Assembly (NCBI GenBank): GCA_022701845.1
Contig: JAKONS010000085.1
Span: forward strand, 1 to 6,801
Length of the DNA: 6,801 bases
Reading direction: 5' to 3'
Source: Burkholderiaceae bacterium
Lineage (GTDB): Bacteria > Pseudomonadota > Gammaproteobacteria > Burkholderiales > Burkholderiaceae
The notes below the pieces were generated by a model. The model searched no databases. It was not told where the DNA came from and worked only from the letters and a program-made list of their open reading frames with translations. Made by a program: the position numbers and the translations under genes. Shown here one piece after another: positions 1 through 6,801 of this stretch; within the stretch, counting starts at the first letter, position 1, and every line of letters begins with the position of its first letter.

Positions 1-1352
1 TGGTCGTGGTGCAGGAATTTAGGCTGTTTCGGCAGGCGCAGGCTCACCAGAAAAGCGATCGCCATCATTACCGTCACATACCAGTAGAAAGTCTGCTGCA
101 TGTCGATGTCCTTGAGGTAGAGCGCCACGTATTCCGCGGTGCCGCCGAACACCGCGTTGGCGATGGCGTAGGCGAAGCCGACACCCAGCGCCCGCACCTG
201 CGGCGGGAACATCTCGGCTTTCACCAGGCCGCTGATCGAGGTGTAGAAACTCACGATGGCCAGCGCCAGCACGATCAGCCCGAAAGCCGCGTACGGGTTG
301 CGCACGCTCTGCAGCGCCAGCAGGATCGGCACGGTGGCCACCGTGCCCAGCGCGCCGAAAGCCATCATCGAGGCGCGCCGGCCGATGCGATCGGCCAGGG
401 CGCCGAACAGCGGCTGCATCAGCATGTAGGCCAGCAGCGCCCAGGTCATGATCTCGGTGGCGGTGCGCGCCGACATGCCGGCCGAGTTCACCAGGTACTT
501 CTGCATGTAGGTGGTGAAGGTGTAGAAGATCAGCGAGCCGCCGGCGGTGTAGCCCAGCACGGTGAGGAACGCCGGGGTGTGGTTGCGGAACAGCCCGCGC
601 AGGCTGCCGGCGTCCTTGTCGGCCCGGGTCTCGGCGGTCGAGGTTTCGCGCAGCGTCTTGCGCAGCAGCATCGCCACCACCGCGGTCACCGCGCCGATCG
701 CGAACGGAATGCGCCAGCCCCAGGCGTGCAGCTCGGCATCGGTCAGGAAAGCCTGCATCACCACGATCACCAGCGCCGCCAGCAACTGCCCGCCGATCAG
801 GGTGACGTACTGGAACGAGGCGAAGAAGCCGCGCCGCCCGCGCAGCGCCACCTCGCTCATGTAGGTGGCCGAGGCGCCGTATTCCCCCCCCACCGAGAGG
901 CCCTGGAACAGCCGCGCCAGCAGCAGCAGCGCCGGCGCCGCCACGCCGATCGCGTCGTAGGTCGGCAGGCAGGCGATCAGCAGCGAGCCGCCGCCCATCA
1001 TCACCACCGAGATCACCATCGACAGCTTGCGACCGTACTTGTCGCCGATCACGCCGAACAGCCAGCCGCCGATCGGCCGCATCAGGAAACCGGCGGCGAA
1101 CACGCCGGCGGTGCTCAGCAGCTGCACCGTCGGGTCGGCCTTGGGAAAGAAGGACGCGGCGAAGTAGAGCGCGCTGAAGGCGTAGACGTAGAAATCGAAC
1201 CACTCGACCAGGTTGCCGGAAGAAGCGGCGACGATCGCGAACACCCGCTCCCGGGTCTCCTTGGCGGTGTAGGGCCGGACGGCGGGCGTGTCGCTAGCGC
1301 CTGGAGCGCCAGCGGCGGGAGTGGACGGAGATGCGGGTACGGGTGCGCTCAT
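1..1352 (-). CDS. kgtP: 2-oxoglutarate (alpha-ketoglutarate) permease, MFS/MHS family; 3' end cut by window edge
   Basis: Inner-membrane H+ symporter for 2-oxoglutarate. 450 codons are visible with no stop before the edge. From memory the protein aligns with E. coli KgtP (432 aa) almost throughout: [14 protein letters not shown] (residues 44-57), [19 protein letters not shown] (82-100), the loop 2-3 signature GDKYGRK (103-109), [17 protein letters not shown] (143-159), [13 protein letters not shown] (177-189), [13 protein letters not shown] (277-289), the second-half loop ADRIGRR (320-326), and [16 protein letters not shown] (378-393). Hydrophobic stretches fit 12 membrane spans. The N-terminus is about 16 residues longer than in E. 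coli and rich in Pro/Ala, so the true end should lie only a few codons past the edge. The ATG start has AGGA 7 nt upstream. Residue 106 is Tyr where E. coli has His90. An 8-G run encodes part of SVGGEYG. Other MHS substrates (shikimate, citrate) are less likely given the match. Family assignment is very secure, substrate fairly secure. Confidence 0.93.
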   Translation of the reverse strand, partial: MSAPVPASPSTPAAGAPGASDTPAVRPYTAKETRERVFAIVAASSGNLVEWFDFYVYAFSALYFAASFFPKADPTVQLLSTAGVFAAGFLMRPIGGWLFGVIGDKYGRKLSMVISVVMMGGGSLLIACLPTYDAIGVAAPALLLLARLFQGLSVGGEYGASATYMSEVALRGRRGFFASFQYVTLIGGQLLAALVIVVMQAFLTDAELHAWGWRIPFAIGAVTAVVAMLLRKTLRETSTAETRADKDAGSLRGLFRNHTPAFLTVLGYTAGGSLIFYTFTTYMQKYLVNSAGMSARTATEIMTWALLAYMLMQPLFGALADRIGRRASMMAFGALGTVATVPILLALQSVRNPYAAFGLIVLALAIVSFYTSISGLVKAEMFPPQVRALGVGFAYAIANAVFGGTAEYVALYLKDIDMQQTFYWYVTVMMAIAFLVSLRLPKQPKFLHHD

Positions 1353-1359
1353 GGCGTGA

Positions 1360-1363
1360 TCCT
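1360..1363 (-). promoter_or_regulatory. ribosome binding site of kgtP
   Basis: AGGA on the minus strand lies 7 nt before the ATG at 1352. It is the only good Shine-Dalgarno match near the start, and supports this ATG although the first 35 or so residues are a non-conserved Pro/Ala-rich tail. Confidence 0.6.
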
Positions 1364-1417
1364 GTTGTTGTGCGTTGTGGGCGCATCATCCCGCCCGCCG
1401 CCCCGACCGGCGTTACT

Positions 1418-1433
1418 CAGGGTTAACCAGGGT
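1418..1433. repeat. CAGGGT direct repeat flanking a GGTTAACC palindrome in the kgtP leader (candidate operator)
   Basis: CAGGGT occurs at 1418-1423 and again at 1428-1433, exactly 10 bp apart, or about one helical turn. The perfect 8-bp palindrome GGTTAACC (1421-1428) sits across the first copy and the junction. The site lies 66-81 bp upstream of the kgtP start, in the only AT-rich patch of an otherwise G/C-dominated spacer. This placement and spacing suit a regulator binding on one face of the helix, but I do not recognise the motif as a specific regulator's site, and repeats this short can arise by chance. Confidence 0.35.
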
Positions 1434-1504
1434 AGCCGCCCCGAGCGCCCTCCACCGGCCCCGCGCACGGCCGCCGCTGGCCCTCCTGCTCTAGCCCCAT
1501 TCCG

Positions 1505-4471
1505 TTAGCCGGTGTTGCGCAACCCGGCCGCGATGCCGTTGATCGAGATGTGGATCCCGGTCTGCACCCGCTCGTCGCCCTGCCCCGCCCGGTAGCGCCG
1601 CATCAGCTCGATCTGCAGGTGGTGCAGCGGGTCGATATAGGGAAAGCGGTGCCGGATCGAGCGCGACAGCGAGCCGTTGTAGGCCAGCCGGGTCTTGTCG
1701 CCGGTGATCAGGGTCAGGGCGTCGTTGGTGCGCTTCCATTCGGCCTCGACCAGGCCGAACACCTTCTTGCGCAGCCGCACGTCGGTGACCAGTTCGGCAT
1801 AGCGCCCGGCCAGCGCCGGGTCGCTCTTGGCCAGCACCATGTCCATGTTGGACAGCAATGTCTTGAAGAACGGCCACTGCTTGACCATCTTCTGCAGCAG
1901 CGCCACCCGGCCGGCGCGCTCGGTTCTCGACTGCGCCGCCGTGGCGCCCTCGGCCGTGCTCGCCAGGAAGGCCTCGACCGCCGACCCGAAGCCGTACCAG
2001 CCTGGCAAGGTGAGCCGGCACTGGCCCCAGCTGAACGACCAGGGCACCGCGCGCAGGTCCTCGATGTTCTGCTGCGCCTTGCGCGAGGCCGGGCGCGAGC
2101 CGATGTTCAGCTCGGCGATCTCGCGGATCGGGGTCGAGCCGAAGAAGTAGTCGGTGAAGCCTGGGGTTTCGTAGACCAGCGCCCGGTAGGCGGCCATGCT
2201 GGCCACCGACAGCGCCTCGGCGGTCTGCAGGAACTGCCGGGTGGCGGGCTTGGCGGGCTGCAGCAGGGTCGCCTCCAGGGTGGCGGCCACCAGGGTTTCC
2301 AGGTTGCGCCGGCCGATCTCCGGATTGGCGTACTTCGAGCCGATCACCTCGCCCTGCTCGGTCAGCCGGATCTGGCCGCGCACCGTGCCCGCCGGCTGCG
2401 CCAGGATGGCCTGGTAGCTGGGGCCGCCGCCCCGGCCCACCGTGCCGCCGCGGCCATGGAACATGCGCAGCTGGATCGGCATCGGCGGCACCGCCGGCGT
2501 GTCGGACTGCGGATCGGCCGGCAGGCCTTCCAGCGCCATCGCATCGAAGAACGCCACCAGCGCGCCGCCGGTGCGGTAGAGCTCCCAGTTGCTGGTGAAG
2601 ATGCCGCCGTCCTTGTTGCTGTCGGAATAACCCAGCATCACGTCCTGCTCGCCGCCGCTGCGCTGCACCAGCGCGGCGATGCCCGGCAGGCGGTAGAAGT
2701 CCCGCATGATCGGCGCGGCGCTGCGCAGGTCGCCGATGGTCTCGAACAGCGGCACCACGATCAGGTCGACCACCGCGCCCTCGTCCAGCGTGCCGCGCAT
2801 CAGGCCCACCTCCTTCTGCAGCAGCAGCACTTCCAGCAGGTCGCTCACCGCCTCGGTGTGGCTGATGATGTAGTGGCGGATCGCCTCCTTGCCGTAGCGC
2901 TCGCGCATGCGGCGCGCCGCCTCGAAGATGGCCAGCTCGCTGCGCGCCAGGTCGGAATAGGCGATGCCGTTGACCCGCAGGGTGCGCGCATCGTTGAGCA
3001 GCGACAGCAGCAGCTTGCGCCGGGCGGCCTCGTCGAGCCCGCTGTAGTCGGCCTCGATGCGGGCGGTCATCAGCAGCTCGGCCACCACCGCCTCGTGCTT
3101 GTCGGAGCTCTGGCGCAGGTCCACCGTGGCCAGGTGAAAGCCGAACACCTCGGCGGTGCGGATCAGCGGCTTCAGGCGTTGCTGCGCCAGCGCCTCGCCG
3201 TGCTGCGACAGCAGCGAGGTCTCGATGGTGCGCAGGTCGGCCACCAGCTCTTCGGCCAGCAGGTAAGGATTCTGGGGCGCCACCGCATGCCGGGCCGCCT
3301 CGCCGCCGGTCAGCTCCTTCAGGGTGGCGGCCAGGCGGGCGTACATGCCGGTGAGTGCGCGCCGGTACGGCTCGTCCTGCCGGTGCTCGCTCTGGTCGGG
3401 GCTGCGCGCGGCCAGCGCCTGCATCTCGGGGCCGAAATCCACCAGCCGGGCCGACAGCGACAGCTCGGCGCCCAGCCGGTGCAGCTCGGTCAGCATGTGG
3501 CGGATCGACACCTCGCTCTGGCGCCGGAGCGCGTATTCCAGCGTTTCCGCGGTGACGTTCGGATTGCCGTCGCGGTCGCCGCCGATCCACTGCCCCATGC
3601 GAAAGAAGCTGGCCACCGGGTAGGCGCCCAGTTCGCGCTCCAGCCCGGCATACAGGCGCGGCACCTCGCGCAGGAAGGTGGCCTCGTAATAGGAGAGCGC
3701 ATTCTCGATCTCGTCGCTCACCGTCAGGCGGCTGTAGCGCAGCAGGCGGGTGTGCCAGAGCTGCATCACCCGGGCGCGCAGCTGGGCCTCGTTGGCGGCC
3801 AGCTCGCGGGGCGCCAGCGCATCCTTGGCGGCGGCCGAGAACATGGCGCGCGCCTTGACCTCGTCGCGCGCGGCCAGCAGCTGGGCGATGCCGCGCTCGG
3901 CATCCAGGATGCTCTTGCGCTGCACCTCGGTCGGGTGGGCGGTGAGCACCGGCGACACGAAGCTCGACGCCAGCGTCTGCGACAGCGCCCGCGGCGACAC
4001 CCCGGCCCAGCGCAGCCGCGCCAGCGCCACCTCGATGCTGCCCTCCTGGGTATCGCCGGCGCGCTCGTGCTCGACCCGGCGGCGGATGTAGTGGCGGTCT
4101 TCGGCCAGGTTGGCCAGGTGGCTGAAATAGGTAAAGGCGCGGATCACCATCACCGTCTGGTCCGCCGACAGCGACTTGAGCAGCTTCTTCAGCGCCCGGT
4201 CGGCCTCCTGGTCGGCATCGCGGCGGAAGGCCACCGACAGCTTGCGCACCAGCTCGACGAGTTCGTAGGCGGGCTGGCCGTCCTGCTCGCGGATCACGTC
4301 GCCGAGGATGCGGCCCAGCAGCCGGATGTCGTCGACCAGCGGCTGCTCGATGTCCTTGCGCCGGCGCACCGCGGAGACGGCCTTGACCGCCTTCTGCGCC
4401 GGTGCCTTCAGCGGCGGATCGGCAGGGATTCGGGCGGATGCCGAAGGGGGGGCCTTGTCGGTCTGCTGCAC
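1505..4471 (-). CDS. ppc: phosphoenolpyruvate carboxylase
   Basis: Catalyses PEP + HCO3- to oxaloacetate + Pi (EC 4.1.1.31), the main anaplerotic entry to the TCA cycle; cytosolic homotetramer. 988 aa from the GTG at 4471. Catalytic residues, with E. coli equivalents from memory: H179 in VLTAHPTE (H138), R453 in DLRQS (R396), K620 in GYSDSNKD (K546), the [13 protein letters not shown] loop with H672, R674 and R680 (H579, R581, R587), and R793 in GSRP (R713). The aspartate-inhibitor site also looks intact: K882 (K773), R942 (R832) and N986 in the invariant C-terminal RNTG (N881), so allosteric inhibition is expected. It is longer than E. coli PEPC (883 aa), partly through an unconserved, basic Pro/Ala/Lys-rich N-terminus of about 35 residues. 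The GTG is chosen for its AGGAG at 6 nt. An in-frame ATG at 4546 would add 25 residues but falls inside the predicted promoter. It diverges from hemC. Confidence 0.97.
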   Translation of the reverse strand: MQQTDKAPPSASARIPADPPLKAPAQKAVKAVSAVRRRKDIEQPLVDDIRLLGRILGDVIREQDGQPAYELVELVRKLSVAFRRDADQEADRALKKLLKSLSADQTVMVIRAFTYFSHLANLAEDRHYIRRRVEHERAGDTQEGSIEVALARLRWAGVSPRALSQTLASSFVSPVLTAHPTEVQRKSILDAERGIAQLLAARDEVKARAMFSAAAKDALAPRELAANEAQLRARVMQLWHTRLLRYSRLTVSDEIENALSYYEATFLREVPRLYAGLERELGAYPVASFFRMGQWIGGDRDGNPNVTAETLEYALRRQSEVSIRHMLTELHRLGAELSLSARLVDFGPEMQALAARSPDQSEHRQDEPYRRALTGMYARLAATLKELTGGEAARHAVAPQNPYLLAEELVADLRTIETSLLSQHGEALAQQRLKPLIRTAEVFGFHLATVDLRQSSDKHEAVVAELLMTARIEADYSGLDEAARRKLLLSLLNDARTLRVNGIAYSDLARSELAIFEAARRMRERYGKEAIRHYIISHTEAVSDLLEVLLLQKEVGLMRGTLDEGAVVDLIVVPLFETIGDLRSAAPIMRDFYRLPGIAALVQRSGGEQDVMLGYSDSNKDGGIFTSNWELYRTGGALVAFFDAMALEGLPADPQSDTPAVPPMPIQLRMFHGRGGTVGRGGGPSYQAILAQPAGTVRGQIRLTEQGEVIGSKYANPEIGRRNLETLVAATLEATLLQPAKPATRQFLQTAEALSVASMAAYRALVYETPGFTDYFFGSTPIREIAELNIGSRPASRKAQQNIEDLRAVPWSFSWGQCRLTLPGWYGFGSAVEAFLASTAEGATAAQSRTERAGRVALLQKMVKQWPFFKTLLSNMDMVLAKSDPALAGRYAELVTDVRLRKKVFGLVEAEWKRTNDALTLITGDKTRLAYNGSLSRSIRHRFPYIDPLHHLQIELMRRYRAGQGDERVQTGIHISINGIAAGLRNTG

Positions 4472-4477
4472 GGCGAT

Positions 4478-4482
4478 CTCCT
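4478..4482 (-). promoter_or_regulatory. ribosome binding site of ppc, deciding the GTG start
   Basis: AGGAG on the minus strand, 6 nt before the GTG at 4471. It is the strongest Shine-Dalgarno match in the ppc leader. No comparable site precedes the alternative in-frame ATG at 4546, so translation from GTG is preferred. Confidence 0.7.
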
Positions 4483-4536
4483 GTCGTAGTGGTGGCCGGG
4501 TCGTGCCCGGAATCTGACTTTTTGTGCGTTGCAGCA

Positions 4537-4546
4537 ATGCTAGCAT
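4537..4546. promoter_or_regulatory. perfect palindrome ATGCTAGCAT, candidate bidirectional -10 core
   Basis: A 10-bp perfect palindrome, extended by matching GC/GC two bases outside one mismatched pair on each side (4534-4549). Read on either strand it yields the extended -10 TGCTAGCAT, with the two hexamers (4541-4546 on plus, 4542-4537 on minus) overlapping by 2 bp. It could instead be the binding site of a dimeric regulator. It also contains the NheI recognition string GCTAGC, which by itself means nothing biologically. Confidence 0.45.
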
Positions 4547-4573
4547 CGCCGGCTTTGCCGCCGGACCCCTGCC

Positions 4574-5500
4574 GTGACCGAAACAAGCCCCGCTCCGCTG
4601 ACCATCGTCATCGCCACCCGCGAGAGCCGGCTGGCCCTGTGGCAGGCCGAGCATGTGAAGTCGCTGCTCGAGGCGCGCGGCCACCGGGTCAGCCTGCTCG
4701 GCATGACCACCCAGGGCGACCGCATCCTCGACCGCTCGCTGAGCAAGGTCGGCGGCAAGGGCCTGTTCGTGAAGGAGCTGGAGATCGCCCTGGAGGAAGG
4801 CCGCGCCGACATCGCGGTGCACAGCCTGAAAGACGTGCCGATGGACCTGCCCGACGGCTTCGAGATGGCCTGCGTGATGGACCGCGAGGATCCGCGCGAC
4901 GCCTTCGTCTCGAACCACCACGCCAGCCTGGAATCGCTGCCGCAGGGCGCGGTGGTCGGCACCTCCAGCCTGCGCCGCATGGTGCTGCTGCGCGCCCTGC
5001 GGCCCGACCTGCGGGTCGAGCCCCTGCGCGGCAACCTCGACACCCGCCTGCGCAAGCTCGACGAAGGCGGCTACGACGCCATCGTGCTGGCCGCCGCCGG
5101 GCTGCTGCGGCTGGGCCTGCAGTCGCGCATCCGCTTCGCCTTCTCGCCGGACGACCAGATGCTGCCGGCCGCCGGCCAGGGCGCGCTCGGCATCGAGATC
5201 CGCACCGGCCGGCACGACCTGGCCGCCGCCCTGGCGCCGCTCGACCATCCCCCCACCTGGCTCACCACCAGCGCCGAGCGCGCGGTGAGCCGCGCTATGG
5301 GCGGCAGCTGCTCGATGCCGCTGGCCGCGCACGCCACCCTGGAAGGCCACACCCTGTCGCTGCGCGCCGCCTGGGGCGATGTCGACGGCGACGGCAGCCT
5401 GGTGACGGCCGAGGTCGCCGGCCCGGTGGCCACCCCGGCCGACGCGGCGGCGCTGGGCGACCTGGTCGCCGCCCGGCTGCGCGCCGGCGGCGCCCGCTGA
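4574..5500 (+). CDS. hemC: hydroxymethylbilane synthase (porphobilinogen deaminase)
   Basis: Condenses four porphobilinogen molecules head to tail into 1-hydroxymethylbilane (EC 2.5.1.61), the first tetrapyrrole of heme synthesis; cytosolic. 308 aa, normal for the family (E. coli 313). Seen: [12 protein letters not shown] (residues 13-24, substrate-binding R16 and S18), KGLFVKELE (62-70), AVHSLKDVP (81-89) with the catalytic Asp D87 (E. coli D84), GTSSLRR (129-135), [12 protein letters not shown] (152-163), [10 protein letters not shown] (199-208), and [12 protein letters not shown] (243-254) with C246, which carries the dipyrromethane cofactor (E. coli C242). The GTG start leaves a normal 10-residue lead before the first strand and no better start exists. 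Upstream there is only a weak GGA at 4563-4565 and no real Shine-Dalgarno. First gene of the hemC-hemD-hemX operon, divergent from ppc. Confidence 0.97.
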   Translation: MTETSPAPLTIVIATRESRLALWQAEHVKSLLEARGHRVSLLGMTTQGDRILDRSLSKVGGKGLFVKELEIALEEGRADIAVHSLKDVPMDLPDGFEMACVMDREDPRDAFVSNHHASLESLPQGAVVGTSSLRRMVLLRALRPDLRVEPLRGNLDTRLRKLDEGGYDAIVLAAAGLLRLGLQSRIRFAFSPDDQMLPAAGQGALGIEIRTGRHDLAAALAPLDHPPTWLTTSAERAVSRAMGGSCSMPLAAHATLEGHTLSLRAAWGDVDGDGSLVTAEVAGPVATPADAAALGDLVAARLRAGGAR

Positions 5501-5508
5501 CCCGGCCG

Positions 5509-6333
5509 ATGCGCGTCGTCGTCACCCGGCCGGTCGCCGAAGGCCGGGCATGGTGCGCCGCCTTGCGCGAACGCGGCGTCGACGCGGTGGCGGTGCCGCT
5601 GATCGCCACCGCCGCGCTGGCGCCCGGCGAGCGGTCGGTGCTCGACGACGCCTGGCGGCGGCTGCCGCGGTTGCGGGTGGCGATGTTCGTCAGCGCGGCG
5701 GCGGTGCAGCATTTCTTCGACGCCGCGCCGGCGGGCAGCGCCTGGCCGGACGGCCTGCGCGCCTGGTCGCCCGGGCCGGGCACCAGCGCGGTGCTGCGGG
5801 CGCGCGGGGTGCCGCCGGAGGCCATCGACGCACCCGCGGCCGACGCGGCGCAGCTGGATTCGGAATCGCTCTGGGCGGCAGCCGGCGGCCGGATCGCGCC
5901 CGGCGACGCGGTGCTGATCGTGCGCGGTGCGCAGCACGACCAGGACGACCCGGCCGGCAGCGGCCACGGCCGCGCCTGGATGGCAGAGCGCCTGGCCGCC
6001 GCCGGTGCCACGGTAAGCATCGTGGCGGCCTACCGGCGCGGCCCGCCGGTCTGGAACGCCGCCGACATCGCGCATGCCACCGGCCTGGCGGCCCGCGACA
6101 CCACCTGGATCTTCAGCAACTCCGAAGCCGTCGGGCACCTGCTGACGCTGCTGGCGCCGCTGCCCGACGCGCTGGCCGGCCTCCGGGAGGGAACGGCACT
6201 GGCCACCCACGAGCGGATCGCCGCCACCGCGCGCGCCGCCGGCTTCGCGCGGGTGCTACTGGCCCGGCCGGGCATCGACGGCGTGGCGCAGGCGCTGGGT
6301 GCCGCAGACCCGTCTATAGAATCGACCGGATGA
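5509..6333 (+). CDS. hemD: uroporphyrinogen-III synthase
   Basis: Cyclises hydroxymethylbilane with inversion of ring D to give uroporphyrinogen III (EC 4.2.1.75), the branch point to heme and siroheme/cobalamin. 274 aa, slightly longer than E. coli HemD (246). This family diverges strongly, but the usual marks are present: VVVTRP at the N-terminus (residues 3-8), [11 protein letters not shown] (60-70), [13 protein letters not shown] (88-100), DSESLW (117-122), LIVRG (136-140) followed by the [14 protein letters not shown] block (154-167) and VAAYRR (172-177), [11 protein letters not shown] (202-212) for the second lobe's substrate loop, and [15 protein letters not shown] (232-246). Two Rossmann-like lobes are expected. 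The ATG lies 8 bp after the hemC stop without a clear ribosome binding site, so translational coupling to hemC is likely. Its last codons include TCT and ATA, rare in this setting, overlapping a -10-like string. Its stop overlaps the hemX start. Confidence 0.95.
   Translation: MRVVVTRPVAEGRAWCAALRERGVDAVAVPLIATAALAPGERSVLDDAWRRLPRLRVAMFVSAAAVQHFFDAAPAGSAWPDGLRAWSPGPGTSAVLRARGVPPEAIDAPAADAAQLDSESLWAAAGGRIAPGDAVLIVRGAQHDQDDPAGSGHGRAWMAERLAAAGATVSIVAAYRRGPPVWNAADIAHATGLAARDTTWIFSNSEAVGHLLTLLAPLPDALAGLREGTALATHERIAATARAAGFARVLLARPGIDGVAQALGAADPSIESTG
6315..6322 (+). promoter_or_regulatory. possible internal -10 element for hemX inside the 3' end of hemD
   Basis: TATAGAAT contains TAGAAT (5 of 6 to TATAAT) and TATAGA (4 of 6), standing alone in a very GC-rich stretch and encoded with the codons TCT and ATA, unusual for this genome. 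No -35 is visible 16-18 bp upstream. Transcription would start at or just before the hemX ATG at 6330, giving a leaderless or nearly leaderless message. Weakly supported. Confidence 0.25.
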
Positions 6334-6801
6334 GTTCCGTGCCCCTGCCCGACCCGTCCGCGACGCCCTCCGCCGCACCCGCCACGGCACCGCCGCCGCC
6401 GGTCTCGCTGGTGCGGCCGATGATGGTCGGGGTCGGCATCGTGGCGGCGCTGGCCCTGGCCGCGTCGGTCACCCTGTGGCAGCGGCTGTCGGCCATCCAG
6501 GAGCAGCTGGCCCGGCAGAGCTCCGACGCCGGCAGCCAGTCGATCGAGGCCCGCGCCATGGCGCGGCAGGCGCAGGAAACCGCCCAGGACGCGGTGTCGC
6601 GGGTGGGGGTGATGGAAGCCCGGCTGGCCGAGGTCTCGCTGCAGCGCTCGCAGCTCGAGGAGCTGATGCAGAGTCTGTCGCGGTCGCGCGACGACACCTT
6701 GGTGGTCGACATCGAATCGACGCTGCGGCTGGCCCAGCAGCAGGCCGAACTCACCGGCAGCGCAGAGCCCTTGCTGGCGGCGTTGCGCAGCGCCGACCAG
6801 C
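6330..6801 (+). CDS. hemX: HemX family membrane protein of the heme operon; 3' end cut by window edge
   Basis: 157 codons are visible; the family runs to roughly 350-400 aa. Order of parts: a Pro/Ala-rich cytoplasmic head (residues 1-29), one membrane span (about 31-49, ending VTLWQ), then a long Gln/Ala/Glu/Arg-rich helix of coiled-coil character (about 51-118), then the conserved start of the HemX domain, SRDDTLVVDIESTLRLAQQQ (119-138) followed by ELTGSAEPLLAALRSAD. The topology suggests a single-span anchor with a periplasmic domain. Databases often name this family uroporphyrinogen-III C-methyltransferase, but nothing resembling the methyltransferase fold is seen here; the exact role is unsettled, and an organising or accessory role with the downstream hemY product is usually proposed. 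The ATG overlaps the hemD stop (ATGA), indicating translational coupling; no separate Shine-Dalgarno is clear. hemY is expected beyond the edge. Confidence 0.9.
   Translation, partial: MSSVPLPDPSATPSAAPATAPPPPVSLVRPMMVGVGIVAALALAASVTLWQRLSAIQEQLARQSSDAGSQSIEARAMARQAQETAQDAVSRVGVMEARLAEVSLQRSQLEELMQSLSRSRDDTLVVDIESTLRLAQQQAELTGSAEPLLAALRSADQ

Larger units (their letters stand above)
1353..1504 (-). other. 152-bp intergenic region between ppc and kgtP (ppc 3' region and kgtP leader)
   Basis: The gap between the ppc stop and the kgtP start holds no ORF of its own that looks real. The ppc-proximal half (about 1435-1504) is almost all G/C and contains a 5-bp inverted repeat (CGGCC at 1456-1460, GGCCG at 1469-1473, 8-nt loop) without a following U-run, so no intrinsic terminator is visible. 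The kgtP-proximal half contains an AT-richer island at 1413-1434 with a repeat and a palindrome (separate entry). I could not find a convincing sigma70 or sigma54 promoter. Whether kgtP is read through from ppc or has its own promoter cannot be settled from sequence; 152 bp and the island favour its own promoter. Confidence 0.5.
4472..4573. promoter_or_regulatory. divergent ppc/hemC promoter region
   Basis: This 102-bp spacer separates the two GTG starts and must hold the 5' signals of both transcription units. Its centre (about 4511-4546) is the AT-richest part. The perfect palindrome ATGCTAGCAT at 4537-4546 gives TGCTAGCAT, an extended -10 (TGn plus TAGCAT, 4 of 6 to TATAAT), on both strands. 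Neither direction has a good -35 at 16-18 bp. If used, hemC transcripts would start near 4553 (about 20 nt leader) and ppc transcripts near 4530 (about 59 nt leader). The ppc leader carries a 5-bp stem (CCGGG/CCCGG at 4496-4500 and 4506-4510, 5-nt loop) upstream of its ribosome binding site. Promoter presence follows from gene layout; the exact elements are inference. Confidence 0.6.

Noticed and set aside
19..1203. Second long minus-strand frame overlapping kgtP
   Set aside because: It is a +1/+2 shadow of kgtP, Arg/Ala/Asp-rich with no transmembrane pattern.
1456..1473. Inverted repeat downstream of ppc as an intrinsic terminator
   Set aside because: Only a 5-bp stem with an 8-nt loop and no U-run; short GC inverted repeats are frequent by chance at this base composition.
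6..1508. Plus-strand open frame of about 500 codons antisense to kgtP
   Set aside because: Same signature of a GC-driven shadow frame; the minus strand carries a near full-length KgtP.
1550..4489. Plus-strand open frame of about 979 codons antisense to ppc
   Set aside because: Its translation is His/Arg/Gln/Gly/Ala-rich low-complexity sequence with no domain, as expected for the antisense of a GC-rich gene. The opposite strand encodes a complete PEPC with all catalytic motifs.
4472..5350. Upstream extension of the ppc frame across hemC, giving a 1281-residue protein
   Set aside because: The extra residues are antisense to hemC, carry no PEPC homology and lie upstream of the well-placed ribosome binding site at 4478-4482.
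4402..5508. Upstream extension of the hemD frame across hemC (possible fusion)
   Set aside because: The extension is the wrong frame of hemC, with Arg/Pro/Gly low complexity; HemD homology begins exactly at the ATG at 5509.
6330..6801. Calling the last gene a uroporphyrinogen-III C-methyltransferase
   Set aside because: The visible part is a single-span membrane protein with a coiled coil and the HemX domain start; no SAM-dependent methyltransferase motifs are present.
1..6801. A novel system, mobile element, CRISPR array, tRNA or defence island
   Set aside because: All long coding stretches belong to well-known housekeeping families, intergenic space is under 260 bp in total, and no repeats, integrase, transposase or composition break was seen.

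Overview
This window looks like an ordinary chromosomal stretch from a high-GC betaproteobacterium, most likely Burkholderiales and probably near Comamonadaceae. I base this on a GC content that looks close to 70%, near-exclusive G/C at third codon positions, GTG starts, and the order ppc <-> hemC-hemD-hemX. The assignment is by gene content and protein style only; no rRNA or other phylogenetic marker is present.

Layout. Minus strand, left part: a 2-oxoglutarate permease of the MFS/MHS family (kgtP, 1-1352, running off the left edge a few codons before its expected end), preceded by a 152-bp gap and then phosphoenolpyruvate carboxylase (ppc, 4471 to 1505). Plus strand, right part: hemC (4574-5500), hemD (5509-6333) and the first half of hemX (6330 onward, cut by the right edge). 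ppc and hemC diverge from a 102-bp region holding a perfect 10-bp palindrome. Each strand of the palindrome reads as an extended -10 element, so it could be one bidirectional promoter core. hemC and hemD are 8 bp apart and hemD/hemX overlap by 4 bp (ATGA), so the three are very likely one operon.

Function. HemC polymerises four porphobilinogen molecules to hydroxymethylbilane, HemD closes and inverts the ring to uroporphyrinogen III, and HemX is a membrane-anchored accessory protein, usually followed by hemY. PEP carboxylase replenishes oxaloacetate and KgtP brings in 2-oxoglutarate. Both feed the TCA pool from which glutamate, the likely heme precursor in these bacteria, is made. That metabolic link is inference only.

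I found no mobile element, CRISPR, tRNA, rRNA, phage gene or defence locus. Nothing here amounts to an undescribed system. The points worth a second look are small: the palindromic divergent promoter, a -10-like string with rare codons at the hemD/hemX junction, G/C homopolymers in kgtP and ppc, a Tyr replacing a known His in KgtP, and a repeat/palindrome in the kgtP leader.
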